Shown here in pieces: positions 18,254-28,161 of a DNA stretch of 64,000 bases. This DNA is from CAVPDG01 sp963702535 (GTDB lineage: Bacteria > Chloroflexota > Anaerolineae > Anaerolineales > UBA4823): positions 1-64,000 of the forward strand of contig CAVPDG010000024.1 in assembly GCA_963702535.1 (NCBI GenBank). The letters run 5' to 3'. How positions within the stretch are numbered: the stretch's first letter is position 1; each line of letters opens with the position of its first letter. The notes below the pieces were generated by a model. The model ran no database searches. It was not told the origin of the DNA and saw nothing but the letters and a program-made list of their open reading frames with translations. Position numbers and translations under genes: made by a program.

Positions 18254-18579
18254 ATGCGAAGAGGCGAGGAAGTCCAGGCGGCCCCGGAAGGGGTCCAGCA
18301 AGAAGGTGTGTCATGCGCAGGCACCGCCGGATGCGCAGGCGGATGCGCAGAAGACTGATCATCGGCGGCGCGGTGATCGTTGCCGTTGGGGCAAGCGCAA
18401 CGAAGATGTCCCAGAGCGAGGTGCAGCAGGTGGAGCAACACACCGGCAAGAAGGTCGAGGATCTGTCAGAAGAACAACTGGATGCCGCCATGGGCGAACT
18501 CGGCATCGAAGGCCAGGAGCCAACGGATCAGGAGGTCGCCATGCTCGAAGCGGAAGAGGACAAGAATCCATCCGTTTGA
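18254..18579 (+). pseudogene. Small membrane protein, frameshifted
   Basis: The start is probably the ATG at 18254 (MRRGEEVQAAPEGVQQEGV), with AAAGGAG upstream. A two-base problem near 18,310 leads into the main frame: an arginine-rich stretch, one membrane segment (LIIGGAVIVAVGASA) and an acidic helical tail (SEVQQVEQHTGKKVEDLSEE ... MLEAEEDKNPSV). The composition resembles small SHOCT-associated membrane proteins, but no SHOCT motif is visible. It lies between the DUF1269 and SH3b lipoprotein genes and is probably in the same operon. Confidence 0.5.
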
Positions 18580-18613
18580 ACCAAAAAACTACCAAGGAGA
18601 TATAATTAACCCG

Positions 18614-20085
18614 ATGAATAAGAACACATTATCCACCAAAAAAGCATTGGTACTCAGCCTGGTCATGATGGCTGTTCTGGTTTTGAGTGCCTGCGCCCCC
18701 GCAGCCACACCTGCCCCCACCCAGGATATGGCGCTGATCCAGACCCAGGCAGCCCAGACCGTGGTGGCGGATATCACCCAGGAACGCGCCGCCTCCACCG
18801 ACACAAGCCCCGCCCCCGACTGCAGCACCGACTGAGGCGCCGCCACCTCCCGGACCCACCCCCGATCCGAACATCCCGGTGGCTGTGGTTCCCACACCCG
18901 CACCGGGCGAGCCTTCAGCCATCGCCAACTACAACACGACCATCTTCAGCGGGCCCGGTGAAAACTATGTCGTGTACGCATCTTCCTGGCCGGGAAGACG
19001 GCCAAAGTGACCGGTATCAGCGAAGACGGCCTGTGGTGGGCAATCAGCGTTCCCGTTGCTCCCAACGGGCAGGGCTGGGTGAGCCAGCCTGGGTGACGGT
19101 GAGCGAACGCAGATGGCGTGCCGGTGCTGCCCACGCCGCCCGTGCCCCCAACCGCCGAGATGGTCCCGCCTGGCCCGGATGATCCGCAGGCCATTGCCAT
19201 AGCCAACGTGTATGTGCGCACTGGTCCGGCGCACCAACTTCCCAGCCTACGGCATTGCCCCGGCTGGCACTACCGGCAGGGTGATCGGCAAGAGCGAGGA
19301 TGGCCAGTGGTGGGTCGTGCGGCTGAATCCGGAACAGTGTCGGCGCAGGCTACGGCTGGGTGATGGCGCAGTACACACTAGCGACGAACGTGGAAGACGT
19401 ACAGACCATCCAGAACCCGGACAGCGTCTCAACCGGTCACCCCGCCCGCCCCGCCTCCGGCGCGCCGGCGGCTATGGCGATCGACTATGTGAACGTGCGC
19501 ACCGGCCCGGGGACCAACTACCCGGTGCTGGGGGTCGCACCTCCCGGGGCATCCGGTGAGGTGAGCGGCAAGAGCTCCGATGGCGACTGGTGGCAGGTGA
19601 AGATCCCCGCCCAGTACTCGGCAGATGGCTCTGGTTGGGTATCGGCTGATTGGGTGGTCACCCAAAACACGGACAGCGTACCGGTTGTGGCTGCTCCCCG
19701 GCTCCTCCACCCGCTCCGGCGACTCCACCGCCCGCCGCTACCAGCGCAACAGGCTGTGCGGTGGTTTCGCAGATCCCCGGCGGATGGCACGGTATTCGCA
19801 GCCGGGACGGCGTTCGAAACCACCTGGGTGCTGCAGAACACCGGCAGCACCAAGTGGGACGAGAACGAAGTACGACATGCGCTATGTCGGGCGCGGCAGC
19901 GAACATCCCCCTGCACCAGGGCTCAGATGGCTACGACCTGGCTGCATCCGTTCAGCCTGGCGACACATACAACTTCACCGTGCCGATGATCGCTCCCTTC
20001 GACGGGCGTATGGAGAGATGTGGCAGGTCGGCATGGGCAGCCAGGTGTGTGCCAGTTCTACGTGTACATCACTGGCCGTAACTGA
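18614..20085 (+). pseudogene. Lipoprotein with SH3b repeats and an NBR1-like Ig domain, frameshifted
   Basis: Begins MNKNTLSTKKALVLSLVMM with a lipobox LSACAP, so the mature protein would be a lipid-anchored surface protein starting at that cysteine. A proline/threonine/alanine linker follows. After repeated one-base shifts (about 18,830, 19,090, 19,345, 19,690, 19,870) there are at least three bacterial SH3 repeats, each with a (N)VRTGPGTNYPVLG-like core, which typically bind wall peptides. The end (TAFETTWVLQNTGSTKWDE ... GDTYNFTVPMIAPF ... GEMWQVGMGS) is an NBR1-type Ig-like domain, common in Anaerolineae surface proteins. Stop at 20083-20085. Confidence 0.7.
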
Positions 20086-20192
20086 ATAGAAGCAATCCAA
20101 AATGGACGGGGCGTTATGGCGGTGCCGCTCTACCGCAACCCGCCTATTGAGAAAAGTTCTAGTAGAGAAGTAGCATTCAAAGGAGAAGAACG

Positions 20193-20741
20193 ATGCGAAA
20201 CAGACGAGAAGAACGCCAGGATGACCGCCAGATGGGCGTCCGGGCGGTGGCGGCAACCACTACCAGATGCGCCAGAAGATGGTTGCCATCGGCGATGACT
20301 TCTGGATCGAGAATGATAAGGGTCAGAAGGTGTTCAAGGTGGACGGCAAGGCGCTGCGCGTGCGCCAGACCCTGATCTTCGAGGACGCACATGGCACTGA
20401 GCTGTACAAGATCCAGGAGCGCATGCTGCGCGTCAAAGACAGCATGGAAGTGGAAGACGCCCATGGTAAGCAGATGGCCATGGTCAAGAAAGCCCTGATC
20501 ACGCCCAGTCCGCGAGCGCTGGGTGGTGAAGATCAAGGGTGGCCCCGATCTGGAGGTGCAAGGCAACATACTCGATCACGAGTACTCCATTGGCGAAGGC
20601 CGCGACAAAGTGGCCGAGGTATCCAAGAAATGGTTCCGCCTGCGCGACAGCTATGGCGTGTCCATCGACCCCGGGCAGGATGATGCCCTCATCCTGGCGG
20701 TAGCCGTGTGCATCGACGAGATGGCGCACGAAGGCAAATAA
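20193..20741 (+). pseudogene. LURP-one-related (Tubby-like barrel) protein, frameshifted
   Basis: Start ATG at 20193 behind AAAGGAGAAGAACG. The N-terminus shifts near 20,245 into the main frame: MVAIGDDFWIENDKGQKVFK, RVRQTLIFEDAHGTELYKI and MEVEDAHGKQMAMVKKALI. Another shift near 20,510 leads to WVVKIKGGPDLEVQGNILDH and the ending LAVAVCIDEMAHE. The repeated short beta-hairpins and the lysine/aspartate pattern match the LURP-one family, a 12-strand barrel around a central helix. In bacteria its role is unknown; membrane or lipid binding has been proposed for the fold. A strong hairpin follows the stop. Confidence 0.75.
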
Positions 20742-20752
20742 ACTAATCCATC

Positions 20753-20787
20753 CAGGTGACAGTCACTTTCAAAGTGACTGTCACCTG
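20753..20787. terminator. Long perfect hairpin after the LURP-one-like gene
   Basis: 17-bp perfect arms (CAGGTGACAGTCACTTT and its complement) around one C. There is no U-run, so this may be a non-canonical terminator, an mRNA-protecting hairpin or a dispersed palindromic repeat. Confidence 0.5.
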
Positions 20788-20810
20788 AAAACTATTGAGG
20801 AGGATTACCA

Positions 20811-21122
20811 ATGTGTTGTTTTTTCACTGCGCTCGTGTTCTTTGGCCCACGCTTGGGCTTCCTGATCTACTGGCTGCTGGCGCCGGTGCGAGTGAACGCT
20901 GCCTTCGCCGCCTTCAATCTGCCCTGGCTGGTGGGCATCCTGGGGCTGGTCTTCATCCCCTGGACAACCTTTGGTACGTGATCATCTTCCCGCTTGAACG
21001 GCTATGACTGGATCTGGCTCGGGTTTGGCGTGATGGCAGATGTCGCCAGCTACATGGGCGCCTACCACAAACGCCAGGCGGTCCCGGGATATCCAGAAAA
21101 CGACCCGCTCGCGAATTATTAG
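20811..21122 (+). pseudogene. Small membrane protein (paralogue of 41266-41565), frameshifted
   Basis: Start ATG at 20811 behind GAGGAGG. It reads MCCFFTALVFFGPRLGFLIY, WLLAPVRVNAAFAAFNLPWL and VGILGLVFIPWTT, then shifts twice (about 20,970 and 20,995) into NGYDWIWLGFGVMADVASYM, ending at 21122. With repairs it is ~103 residues with three membrane segments. It clearly resembles the intact protein at 41266-41565 (same MCCFF start, GPR, LLAPVRVN, PWLVGI and NGxDWxW). The family is unnamed to me; its function is unknown. Confidence 0.65.
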
Positions 21123-21249
21123 ATCACCGAAAAGTATTGCTTCATGGTTGAGGTGTTCGGCGGCTCCCGCCGAACACTCACCACACCAACAAGTCTTCGC
21201 CGATAGCAACCAGATACAACTCAGAATGACGATAGGAGGTAAAAACAAA

Positions 21250-21680
21250 TGATCAAACATGGACCCGTTGATGTAGTCGTTCTGGCAGCCGGAGAACCGC
21301 GCTTTGATGGCGGCGTGCTGGCAGAGCTGGAACGGCAGGCAGCCTCCGGAACGATCCGGGTGCTGGATGCCATGATCCTCTGAAAGATGAGGAAGGGAAG
21401 TGCTGGGGTCTCGACCTCGAGGACCTCCCGCCGGAAGAGGCGGCTGCACTGGGCTTTATCGATACCGGGACAGCGCGGCCTCTTCGACTCCGAGGATGCC
21501 GAAACGCTGTACGAGGGCATGGTGCCCGGCTCGGCCGTGGTCGCCCTGGCCATCGAGCACACCTGGGCGTTGGCCCTGGTGAATGCCCTGTACCAGGCCG
21601 GTGTGGATGTGGCGCTGAACTTCCGCGTGCCGGCGCTGGTTGTCGACGAGGCCTTCGCCTCGCTCGGTGCAGATGTGTAA
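21250..21680 (+). pseudogene. DUF6325-like protein, frameshifted
   Basis: Start ATG at 21250 behind AGGAGG. Reads MIKHGPVDVVVLAAGEPRFD, then GTIRVLDAMIL; one base is lost near 21,380, and the frame continues as WGLDLEDLPPEEAAALGFID, TLYEGMVPGSAVVALAIEHT and a last helix. The 'GPVDVVVLAxGEPRFDG ... GTIRVLDAM ... PGSAVVALAIEHTWA' pattern is that of a soluble ~145-residue family seen in actinobacteria and Chloroflexota (DUF6325 as I recall it). These are often encoded beside SHOCT proteins, as here, where the next gene starts 12 bp downstream. No enzymatic role is known. Confidence 0.6.
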
Positions 21681-21691
21681 AGGAGACTAAA

Positions 21692-21986
21692 ATGCCAGGA
21701 TTAATGAGAGGAATGGCTCGCACTGCAGCCGTGGTTGGCACGGCAACAGCCACACGCAATGCTGTAAACCGCCGGCAGGCGGACAAGAACGCGCAGGCGT
21801 ACACACAGGCGCATGGCATCGGCTGCTCCACCGCCCCAGGAAGTTGTGTACGTGGAGGCTCCCGCTGCGCCCGCCCCGGAAGAGGATGTGATCACGCAGC
21901 TCGAGCGCCTGGGTGCGCTCAAGGCCCAGGGGATGCTCACCGAAGAAGAGTTCGCCGCCCAGAAGGCGAAACTGCTTGGAATGTAG
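21692..21986 (+). pseudogene. SHOCT-domain protein, frameshifted
   Basis: Start ATG at 21692 behind AAAGGAG. The N-terminus MPGLMRGMARTAAVVGTATA is alanine-rich and probably membrane associated. A shift near 21,820 leads to a proline/alanine linker and the C-terminal SHOCT motif, which reads ...QLERLGALKAQGMLTEEEFA followed by AQKAKLLGM, ending at 21986. SHOCT is a short C-terminal oligomerisation motif. Pairing with the DUF6325-like gene just upstream is common. Confidence 0.7.
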
Positions 21987-22192
21987 ACCCGCAGCCCTGT
22001 CAAGCCGGGCGAGCACGCAGATGCCGAGTCTGGCTCAAATAAGATGACTCAGCTCCAGCAGCTCCGGCTTCAGGCTCGGATGTGGCCGACTAGTAAAGAG
22101 TTTGAGGCTTCAGGCTGAAACCAATGGCAAGCTGATCGCCTTGTGTGCTGATGGCGTAAGGAGTTCGGTATGCGTGAAGAAGGAAGGTTGAG

Positions 22193-22315
22193 ATGATCGA
22201 ATCTGGAATTATCCTCGCCGGGGCAGGCGTTCTGGCCTTGGTGCTGGTGACGTGCCTGCTCGCCAGGCGACCGGCTCATGTGCCGGTTACCGTTCGAATA
22301 CGAAACAAGAAGTAA
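22193..22315 (+). CDS. 40-residue single-pass membrane protein
   Basis: ATG at 22193 preceded by AAGGAAGG. It has one N-terminal membrane segment (ESGIILAGAGVLALVLVTCL) followed by a basic tail ending RIRNKK. It closes the small-gene run before the lactonase. The first residues (MIESGIILAGAG) recall truncated SPFH-type membrane proteins, but it is too short to assign. Confidence 0.4.
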   Translation: MIESGIILAGAGVLALVLVTCLLARRPAHVPVTVRIRNKK

Positions 22316-22381
22316 AGCGGGAGTCGTGGTTGAACGCACCATCACACCAAGAAACATTGGCGCTTAAGCGAGACTGAAGAC

Positions 22382-23489
22382 ATGCTAAGTTCCAACAGAA
22401 TCACTGCCTACATCGGTACCTACACCCGGCGAGAGTCATTTGTTGATGGAAAAGCCGAAGGTATCTATATCTATCACCTGGATCCGACCTCAGGTGAGTT
22501 GACCTACGCCGCCACTGTGAAAGGCGACGGCACGGTCAACCCTTCGTTTCTGACCCTGGCGCCGGACAATAGCTGTCTGTACGCTGTCAACGAGATCACC
22601 GGGGGCAAAGGCCCGCACGGGACTGTGAGCGCCTTTGCCATCGATCCGGTGACCAGGCACTTGAGTTATCTTAACCAGCAATCAACCCATGGTCTGGCGC
22701 CTTGCTATGCCAGCATTGAGCCTGAAGGACGGTACTGCCTGGTGGCCAACTATGAGACCGGCAGCGTGTGCGTTCTACCGATCCGGGAAGACGGGCGCCT
22801 GGGAGAGGCAACCGATACAGCTCAGTTTTCTGGATCTGGTCCCAATCCCGAGCGCCAGGGAGGCCCGCATGCCCATATGATCCTGCCGAGCCCCGATCGC
22901 AGCTTCATTCTGGCAGTTGACCTGGGTACGGACAGGCTGATGGCGTTCCGCCTCGATATGGAACGGGGCACGCTAATCCCTGCCGACTCCCCCTGGACAC
23001 AGATGCCGCCCGGCACCGGCCCGCGACATATGGCATTTCACCCACACAGGCCCTTCACCTATGTGATCAGCGAGCTCCAATCCACGGTCACCGTTTTCCA
23101 CTCCGTGGAGCGGCAGGGCACGTTTGAGGCAGTGCAGACCATTTCAACCTTACCTGACGATTTCAAGGGACCGAATCTGGGTGCGGAAATCAAGATTGCG
23201 CCCTCCGGTCGCTTTGTATACGCCTCAAACCGGGGGCACGACAGCCTGGCGATCTATGCCGTCGATCAGGAGACCGGCAAGTTGTCGGTTGTTGGGCATC
23301 GAATCGTCACAGGGCATTGGTCCCCGCGATTTCACCATCGATCCATCCGGCGCGCTGCTTCTGGTGGCAAACCAGGATACGGACACAGTGGTCACGTTCT
23401 GGATCAATCAAGATTCCGGGATGCTGACCGCAACCGGACACGTGGCCAAAGTGCCAACGCCGGTTTGCCTCCAACTGTATGGCGCTTGA
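22382..23489 (+). pseudogene. Lactonase family beta-propeller (6-phosphogluconolactonase-like), frameshifted near 3' end
   Basis: The main frame (22382 to about 23,315) gives a seven-bladed-propeller lactonase with YIGTYTRRES at the start, AIDPVTRHLSYLNQQ, GPNPERQGGPHAHMI and GTGPRHMAFHP. A one-base insertion near 23,320 moves the last blade (GPRDFTIDPSGALLLVANQD) to the frame ending at 23489. Total ~369 residues, normal for PF10282. Members hydrolyse 6-phosphogluconolactone or related sugar lactones. A glucose dehydrogenase lies downstream (29640), so gluconolactone produced there is a likely substrate; that link is inferred. First gene of the sugar block. Confidence 0.8.
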
Positions 23490-23594
23490 AACAACTTTGA
23501 GAATGGATAACAACTTCTATCAGATGATAGGAGCGATCAGATCACAACCGGCATAAATTTGCCTGAAAACCAGAACTATGAATGGAGATCAATA

Positions 23595-25312
23595 ATGGCA
23601 TCCGAAAGTAAAACTAAAAATATGAAGGTCATCATTGTCGGTGGAGTGGCTGGCGGCGCCTCGTGTGCGGCGCGCTTGCGCAGGTTGGATGAAAATGCGG
23701 AAATCCTCATGGTGGAACGCGGACCGTACGTATCGTACGCCAATTGCGGGCTGCCTTACCATGTCGGCGGCGCGATTGAAAAAGAGTCGAGCCTCCTGGT
23801 GGCGACGGAACAGACGTTTCGCGAACAGTTCGCCATTGATGTGCGGACGCGCTGTGAGGTGGTTGGCATCTCGCCGCAACAGAAAACCGTGGAGCTCAAG
23901 AACCACGTTACCGGTGAGGTGACCACCGAGAAATACGACAAGCTCGTGCTGTCGCCCGGGGCGGCGCCGATCCGACCGCCGCTGCCCGGCATTGATCTTC
24001 CGGGGATCTTCTCGGTGAGAACCGTGCCGGATGCCCGGGAGATCCGCGAGTGGCTTGACCGGGATATCGCGGATCGATCTGGAATGCACTCGTACACAGG
24101 CTACCAGACGGTGACGAAACCTCCGCGTGCGGTGGTGATCGGCGGCGGATTCATCGGCCTCGAGATGGTGGAAAACCTGATCCACCGCGGGCTCGAAGTG
24201 ACGCTGATTGAGAAGCTCAACCAGGTCATGCCCCCGCTCGATCCGGAAATGGCGCGCTTCGTCGAACGTTATTTGGTAAAGCACGGCGTCCACCTCGAGC
24301 TCAATGACGGCGTGGCCGGATTTCAGCAATCCGCAGATGGTTCGTTGGAAGTCCTCACCAGCTCAGGCAAGAGGCATGCAGCGGACATCGTGATCCTGGC
24401 GATTGGCGTGCGTCCAGAGACAGCGCTGGCGAAGATGGCTGGCATCGAGATCGGCCAGCGCGGCGGGATCCGCGTCGATGAGCACATGCGCACAAGCGAC
24501 CCGGATATCTTCGCCGTCGGCGACGCGGTCGAGGTCAAAGACTTCGTCACCGGCCAATGGTCTCTGGTGGCGCTGGCTGGGCCGGCCAACCGGCAGGGCC
24601 GCATCGCAGCGGATGTGATTGCCGGGCGCGACTCCCGTTTCCGCGGCACACAGGGCACCTCGATCTGCCAGATCTTCGAGGCCGCGATCGCCCAGACCGG
24701 CGCCAGCTGAGAAGCTCCTTACTCAGCTTGGGGAGACAGATTTCGAGAAGATCTACCTCTACCCGAATTCGCACGCCGGGTATTATCCAGGCGCTAAATA
24801 CCTGGCGATGAAAGTCATCTTCCGCAAATCCGACGGGCGCCTGCTCGGCGCGCAGGTGCTGGGCGAGGACGGTGTTGCCAAGCGGATCGATTCCTTCGCC
24901 ATGGCGATCCAGATGGGCTGTACCATTTACGATCTGGAAGAGGCCGAGCTTTCCTACGCGCCTCCGTTCGGAAGCGCAAAGGACCCCGTCAACTTCGCCG
25001 GGATGGTCGCGGCCGATATCCTGCGCGGCGACATGCCGCTGAGCCACTGGGAGCCTGTGAGACAGCGGGTTCCTGCTCGATGTGCGCAATCCTCAGGAAC
25101 TTGCCGTGGAGTCTGTTCCGGGCGCGGTCAACATCCCGCTGCCGCAACTGCGCGCACGCCTGGGCGAGCTCCCCCGCGACCGAGAGATCCTCGTCATTTG
25201 CCGCTCCGGTCAGCGCGCCTACTACGCCACGCGCATCCTGTTGCAGAACGGGTTCAAAGCTCGAAATATCTCCGGAGGCATGCTGTCCCGCTCGGTGCTG
25301 GTGGCAGAGTGA
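23595..25312 (+). pseudogene. CoA-disulfide reductase / NADH-dependent flavoprotein with C-terminal rhodanese, frameshifted
   Basis: Starts at the ATG at 23595 (MASESKTKNMKVIIVGGVAG). It has an N-terminal FAD site VIIVGGVAGGASCAARLRR, the redox cysteine in YVSYANCGLPYH (typical of CoA-disulfide reductases), an NAD site VVIGGGFIGLEMVENL and the FAD-closing DIFAVGDAVEV. A shift near 24,710 opens the dimerisation domain (EKIYLYPNSHAGYYPGA ... SYAPPFGSAKDPVNFAGMVA). Another near 25,065 opens a rhodanese domain with LDVRNPQEL and the active-site loop ICRSGQRAYYA. Such fusions reduce CoA disulfides, persulfides or polysulfides with NAD(P)H. About 570 residues when repaired. It lies between sugar genes without an obvious metabolic link. 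Confidence 0.85.
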
Positions 25313-25408
25313 ATTACTGGAAGGCGAAGAAGGCGGAAGGCACGCGCCTCACCCCGTGAATTGCTGCGGCGATGCGCCAACATTTAGTTGATCTTTAGCG
25401 GAGGAACT

Positions 25409-28152
25409 ATGGCGGAGCAAAAATTTATCGACGTCACAGAACAGAAGCGGTTGAATGAAGCGCGCGAGGCGGGAATCCCGTGGAAGAAATGGGGACCTTA
25501 CCTCAGCGAGAGGCAGTGGGGCACGGTCCGTGAGGACTATAGCGAAAACGGAGACGCCTGGAATTACTTCACCCACGACCAGGCGCGCTCCCGGGCCTAC
25601 CGGTGGGGTGAGGACGGGCTGGGGGGGATAAGCGATGACAAGCAACGGCTGTGCTTTGCCCTCGCGCTGTGGAACGAACGCGACCCAATCTTGAAGGAGC
25701 GTCTGTTCGGGCTCACCAACAGCGAGGCGAACCATGGGGAGGATGTGAAGGAGTACTACTTCTATATCGACAGTACTCCCACGCACTCCTATATGAAGTA
25801 TCTGTACAAGTATCCGCAGCGGGAATTTCCCTACCGCGACCTGATCGAAACGAACGGCAGACGGTCGCGGGAAGAGATGGAATACGAGCTGCTCGATACG
25901 GGCGTGTTTGACGACGACCGGTACTTTGACGTGTTCATGGAGTACGCCAAGGAGGTCCGGAAGACGTGCTCATCCGTATCACCGTTCACAACCGCGGGCC
26001 GGAAGCGGCGCGGCTTCGGCTTTTGCCGACGCTGTGGTTCCGGAACACCTGGTCCTGGGGAGAGGATCAGCAGAAACCATCCCTGCGTGAAGTAGGGCTG
26101 GGCGCCATTCAGGCCTCCCACAATGAACTGGGCGAGTACTGGCTGTATTGCGATGGAGGACCCGGAGCTGTTGTTTACGGAGAATGAGACCAATGCGCAG
26201 CGTCTCTGGGGCCAGCCCAGCGCTTCCGCCTACGTCAAGGATGCGTTCCACGCTTACATCATCTCGGGACAGGGCGAGGCGGTGAATCCCGCTAAGGTGG
26301 GGACCAAGGCCGCGGCCCACTACGTGCTGGAAGTACCCGCCGGTGGCAGCCAAACGGTCCGCTTGCGGCTCGCAGCCGCCCCGGTAGACGACGCCTTCAG
26401 CAGCTTCGAGGGAGTATTCGAAAGCCGGATCGGAGATGCGGATGAATTCTACCAGAGGATCACGCCGCAGTCGCTGAGCGAAGACGAACGCCGCGTGCAC
26501 CGCCAGGCGCTGGCGGGAATGCTGTGGAGCAAGCAGTATTACTACTTCGACCTGGAGCAGTGGCTGAGCGAGCACAAGAGCCATCCGCTGCTCGAATCTG
26601 CCCGGCAAGGCGTGCGGAACACGGAATGGTTCCACATGCTCAACGCCGATGTCATCTCCATGCCGGACAAGTGGGAGTATCCGTGGTATGCGGCCTGGGA
26701 CCTGGCTTTCCATACGATCGCCCTGCTCGACGGTGGACTTCGATTTCGCCAAGGAGCAGCTTCTGCTGATGCTGCGTAATCTCTATTTCCACCCCAATGG
26801 GCAGATTCCCGCCTACGAGTGGAACTTCAGCGATGTGAATCCCCCGGTGCACGCCTGGGCCACGCTCTGGCTGTACAAGTACGAGCGGACGCTGGGCCGG
26901 GCGGACCTGCGTTTCCTGGAGCGCTCCTTTCAGGGGTTGATGCTCAACTTCAACTGGTGGGTGAACCGGAAGGACCCCGCCGGGCGCAACGTCTTCGCCG
27001 GGGGCTTTCTGGGTCTGGACAACATCGGCGTATTCGATCGCAGCGCGCAGCTTCCCACGGGCGGATCGCTGGAGCAGGCGGACGGGACAGCCTGGATGGC
27101 GTTCTACTGCCAATGCATGCTGGAGATAGCCCTGATTCTGACCGAATACGACCCGATGTACGAGGAGGTCGCCTTCAAGTTCGTCCAGCATTTCATGTGG
27201 ATTTCCTACGCCATGGACCGCATCGGCGAGCACCACGATGAGATGTGGGATGAGCAGGATGGATTCTTTTATGATTTGCTGCGGATGCCGGATGGCAATG
27301 CCATGCGTTTGAAAGTGCGCTCGCTGGTGGGACTGCTGCCGCTGTGCGCCTCCACGGTGTTCGAGGCGGATGCCGTGACGCGTTATCCGAAACTGATGGA
27401 AATGATTGCCCTCTTCCGGAAACGCCATCCTGAGTTAGTTTCCCACGTGGCTCCTACCGATGAGGGTTTCATCGGCTATAAAGGGACGGCGGCTGTTGTC
27501 GATCCTCAACAAGAAGAAGCTGGAGCAGGTGCTCGGCTACATGCTCGACGAGAATGAGTTTCTGGGGCCGCACGGAATCCGATCTCTCTCACGGTATCAC
27601 CTGGATCATCCCTTTACATTCCTGGTGGATCATCAGGAGTACAAGGTACAGTACCTGCCGGCCGAGTCGAACACGGGGATGTTCGGCGGGAACTCCAACT
27701 GGCGAGGTCCGGTGTGGATGCCGGTCAATGGGCTGATCGTCCGGGCGCTGTTGAACCTGTACGAATTCTATGGTGACGAATTCAAGGTTCAGTGTCCAAC
27801 CGGTTCTGGCCGGTACATGACGCTGTTTGATGTAGCGCATGAAATCTCGCGCCGGCTGGCAGGGATTTTCCTGCGTGACGCCAATGGACGACGGCCGGTC
27901 TACGGAGGCATCGCCAAGTTCCAGGAAGATCCGCATTGGCGCGACCTGATCCTGTTTCACGAGTACTTCCACGGTGACAATGGAGCGGGCCTTGGGGCCA
28001 GCCACCAGACGGGATGGACCGGTCTGGTCGCCGTCCTGCTGGACATCTTTGGCCGGGTCGACGCCCAGAGATTGCTGGAGACCGAACGCGAGCGCCTGAC
28101 CGCCCGGCTCGTGAGAGAGCAGGTGGGCGGAGAATCGACGGGAGGGAACTGA
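25409..28152 (+). pseudogene. Glucosidase, MGH1/GH63-like, frameshifted
   Basis: Start ATG at 25409 behind GGAGGAACT. The N-terminus (QKRLNEAREAGIPWKKWGPY ... QWGTVREDYSENGDAWNYF) and later EDGLGGISDDKQRLCFALAL are typical of the ~900-residue bacterial glucosidases with an (alpha/alpha)6 barrel related to GH63 and mannosylglycerate hydrolases. Further family segments are VISMPDKWEYPWYAAWDLAF, WNFSDVNPPVHAWA and FGGNSNWRGPVWMPVNGLIV. Shifts occur near 25,960, 26,140, 26,735 and 27,490. These enzymes release glucose from alpha-glucosides or glycosylglycerate. The GH13 gene follows 10 bp downstream, so both likely act on the same pool. Confidence 0.8.
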
Positions 28153-28161
28153 AGAGGGAAT

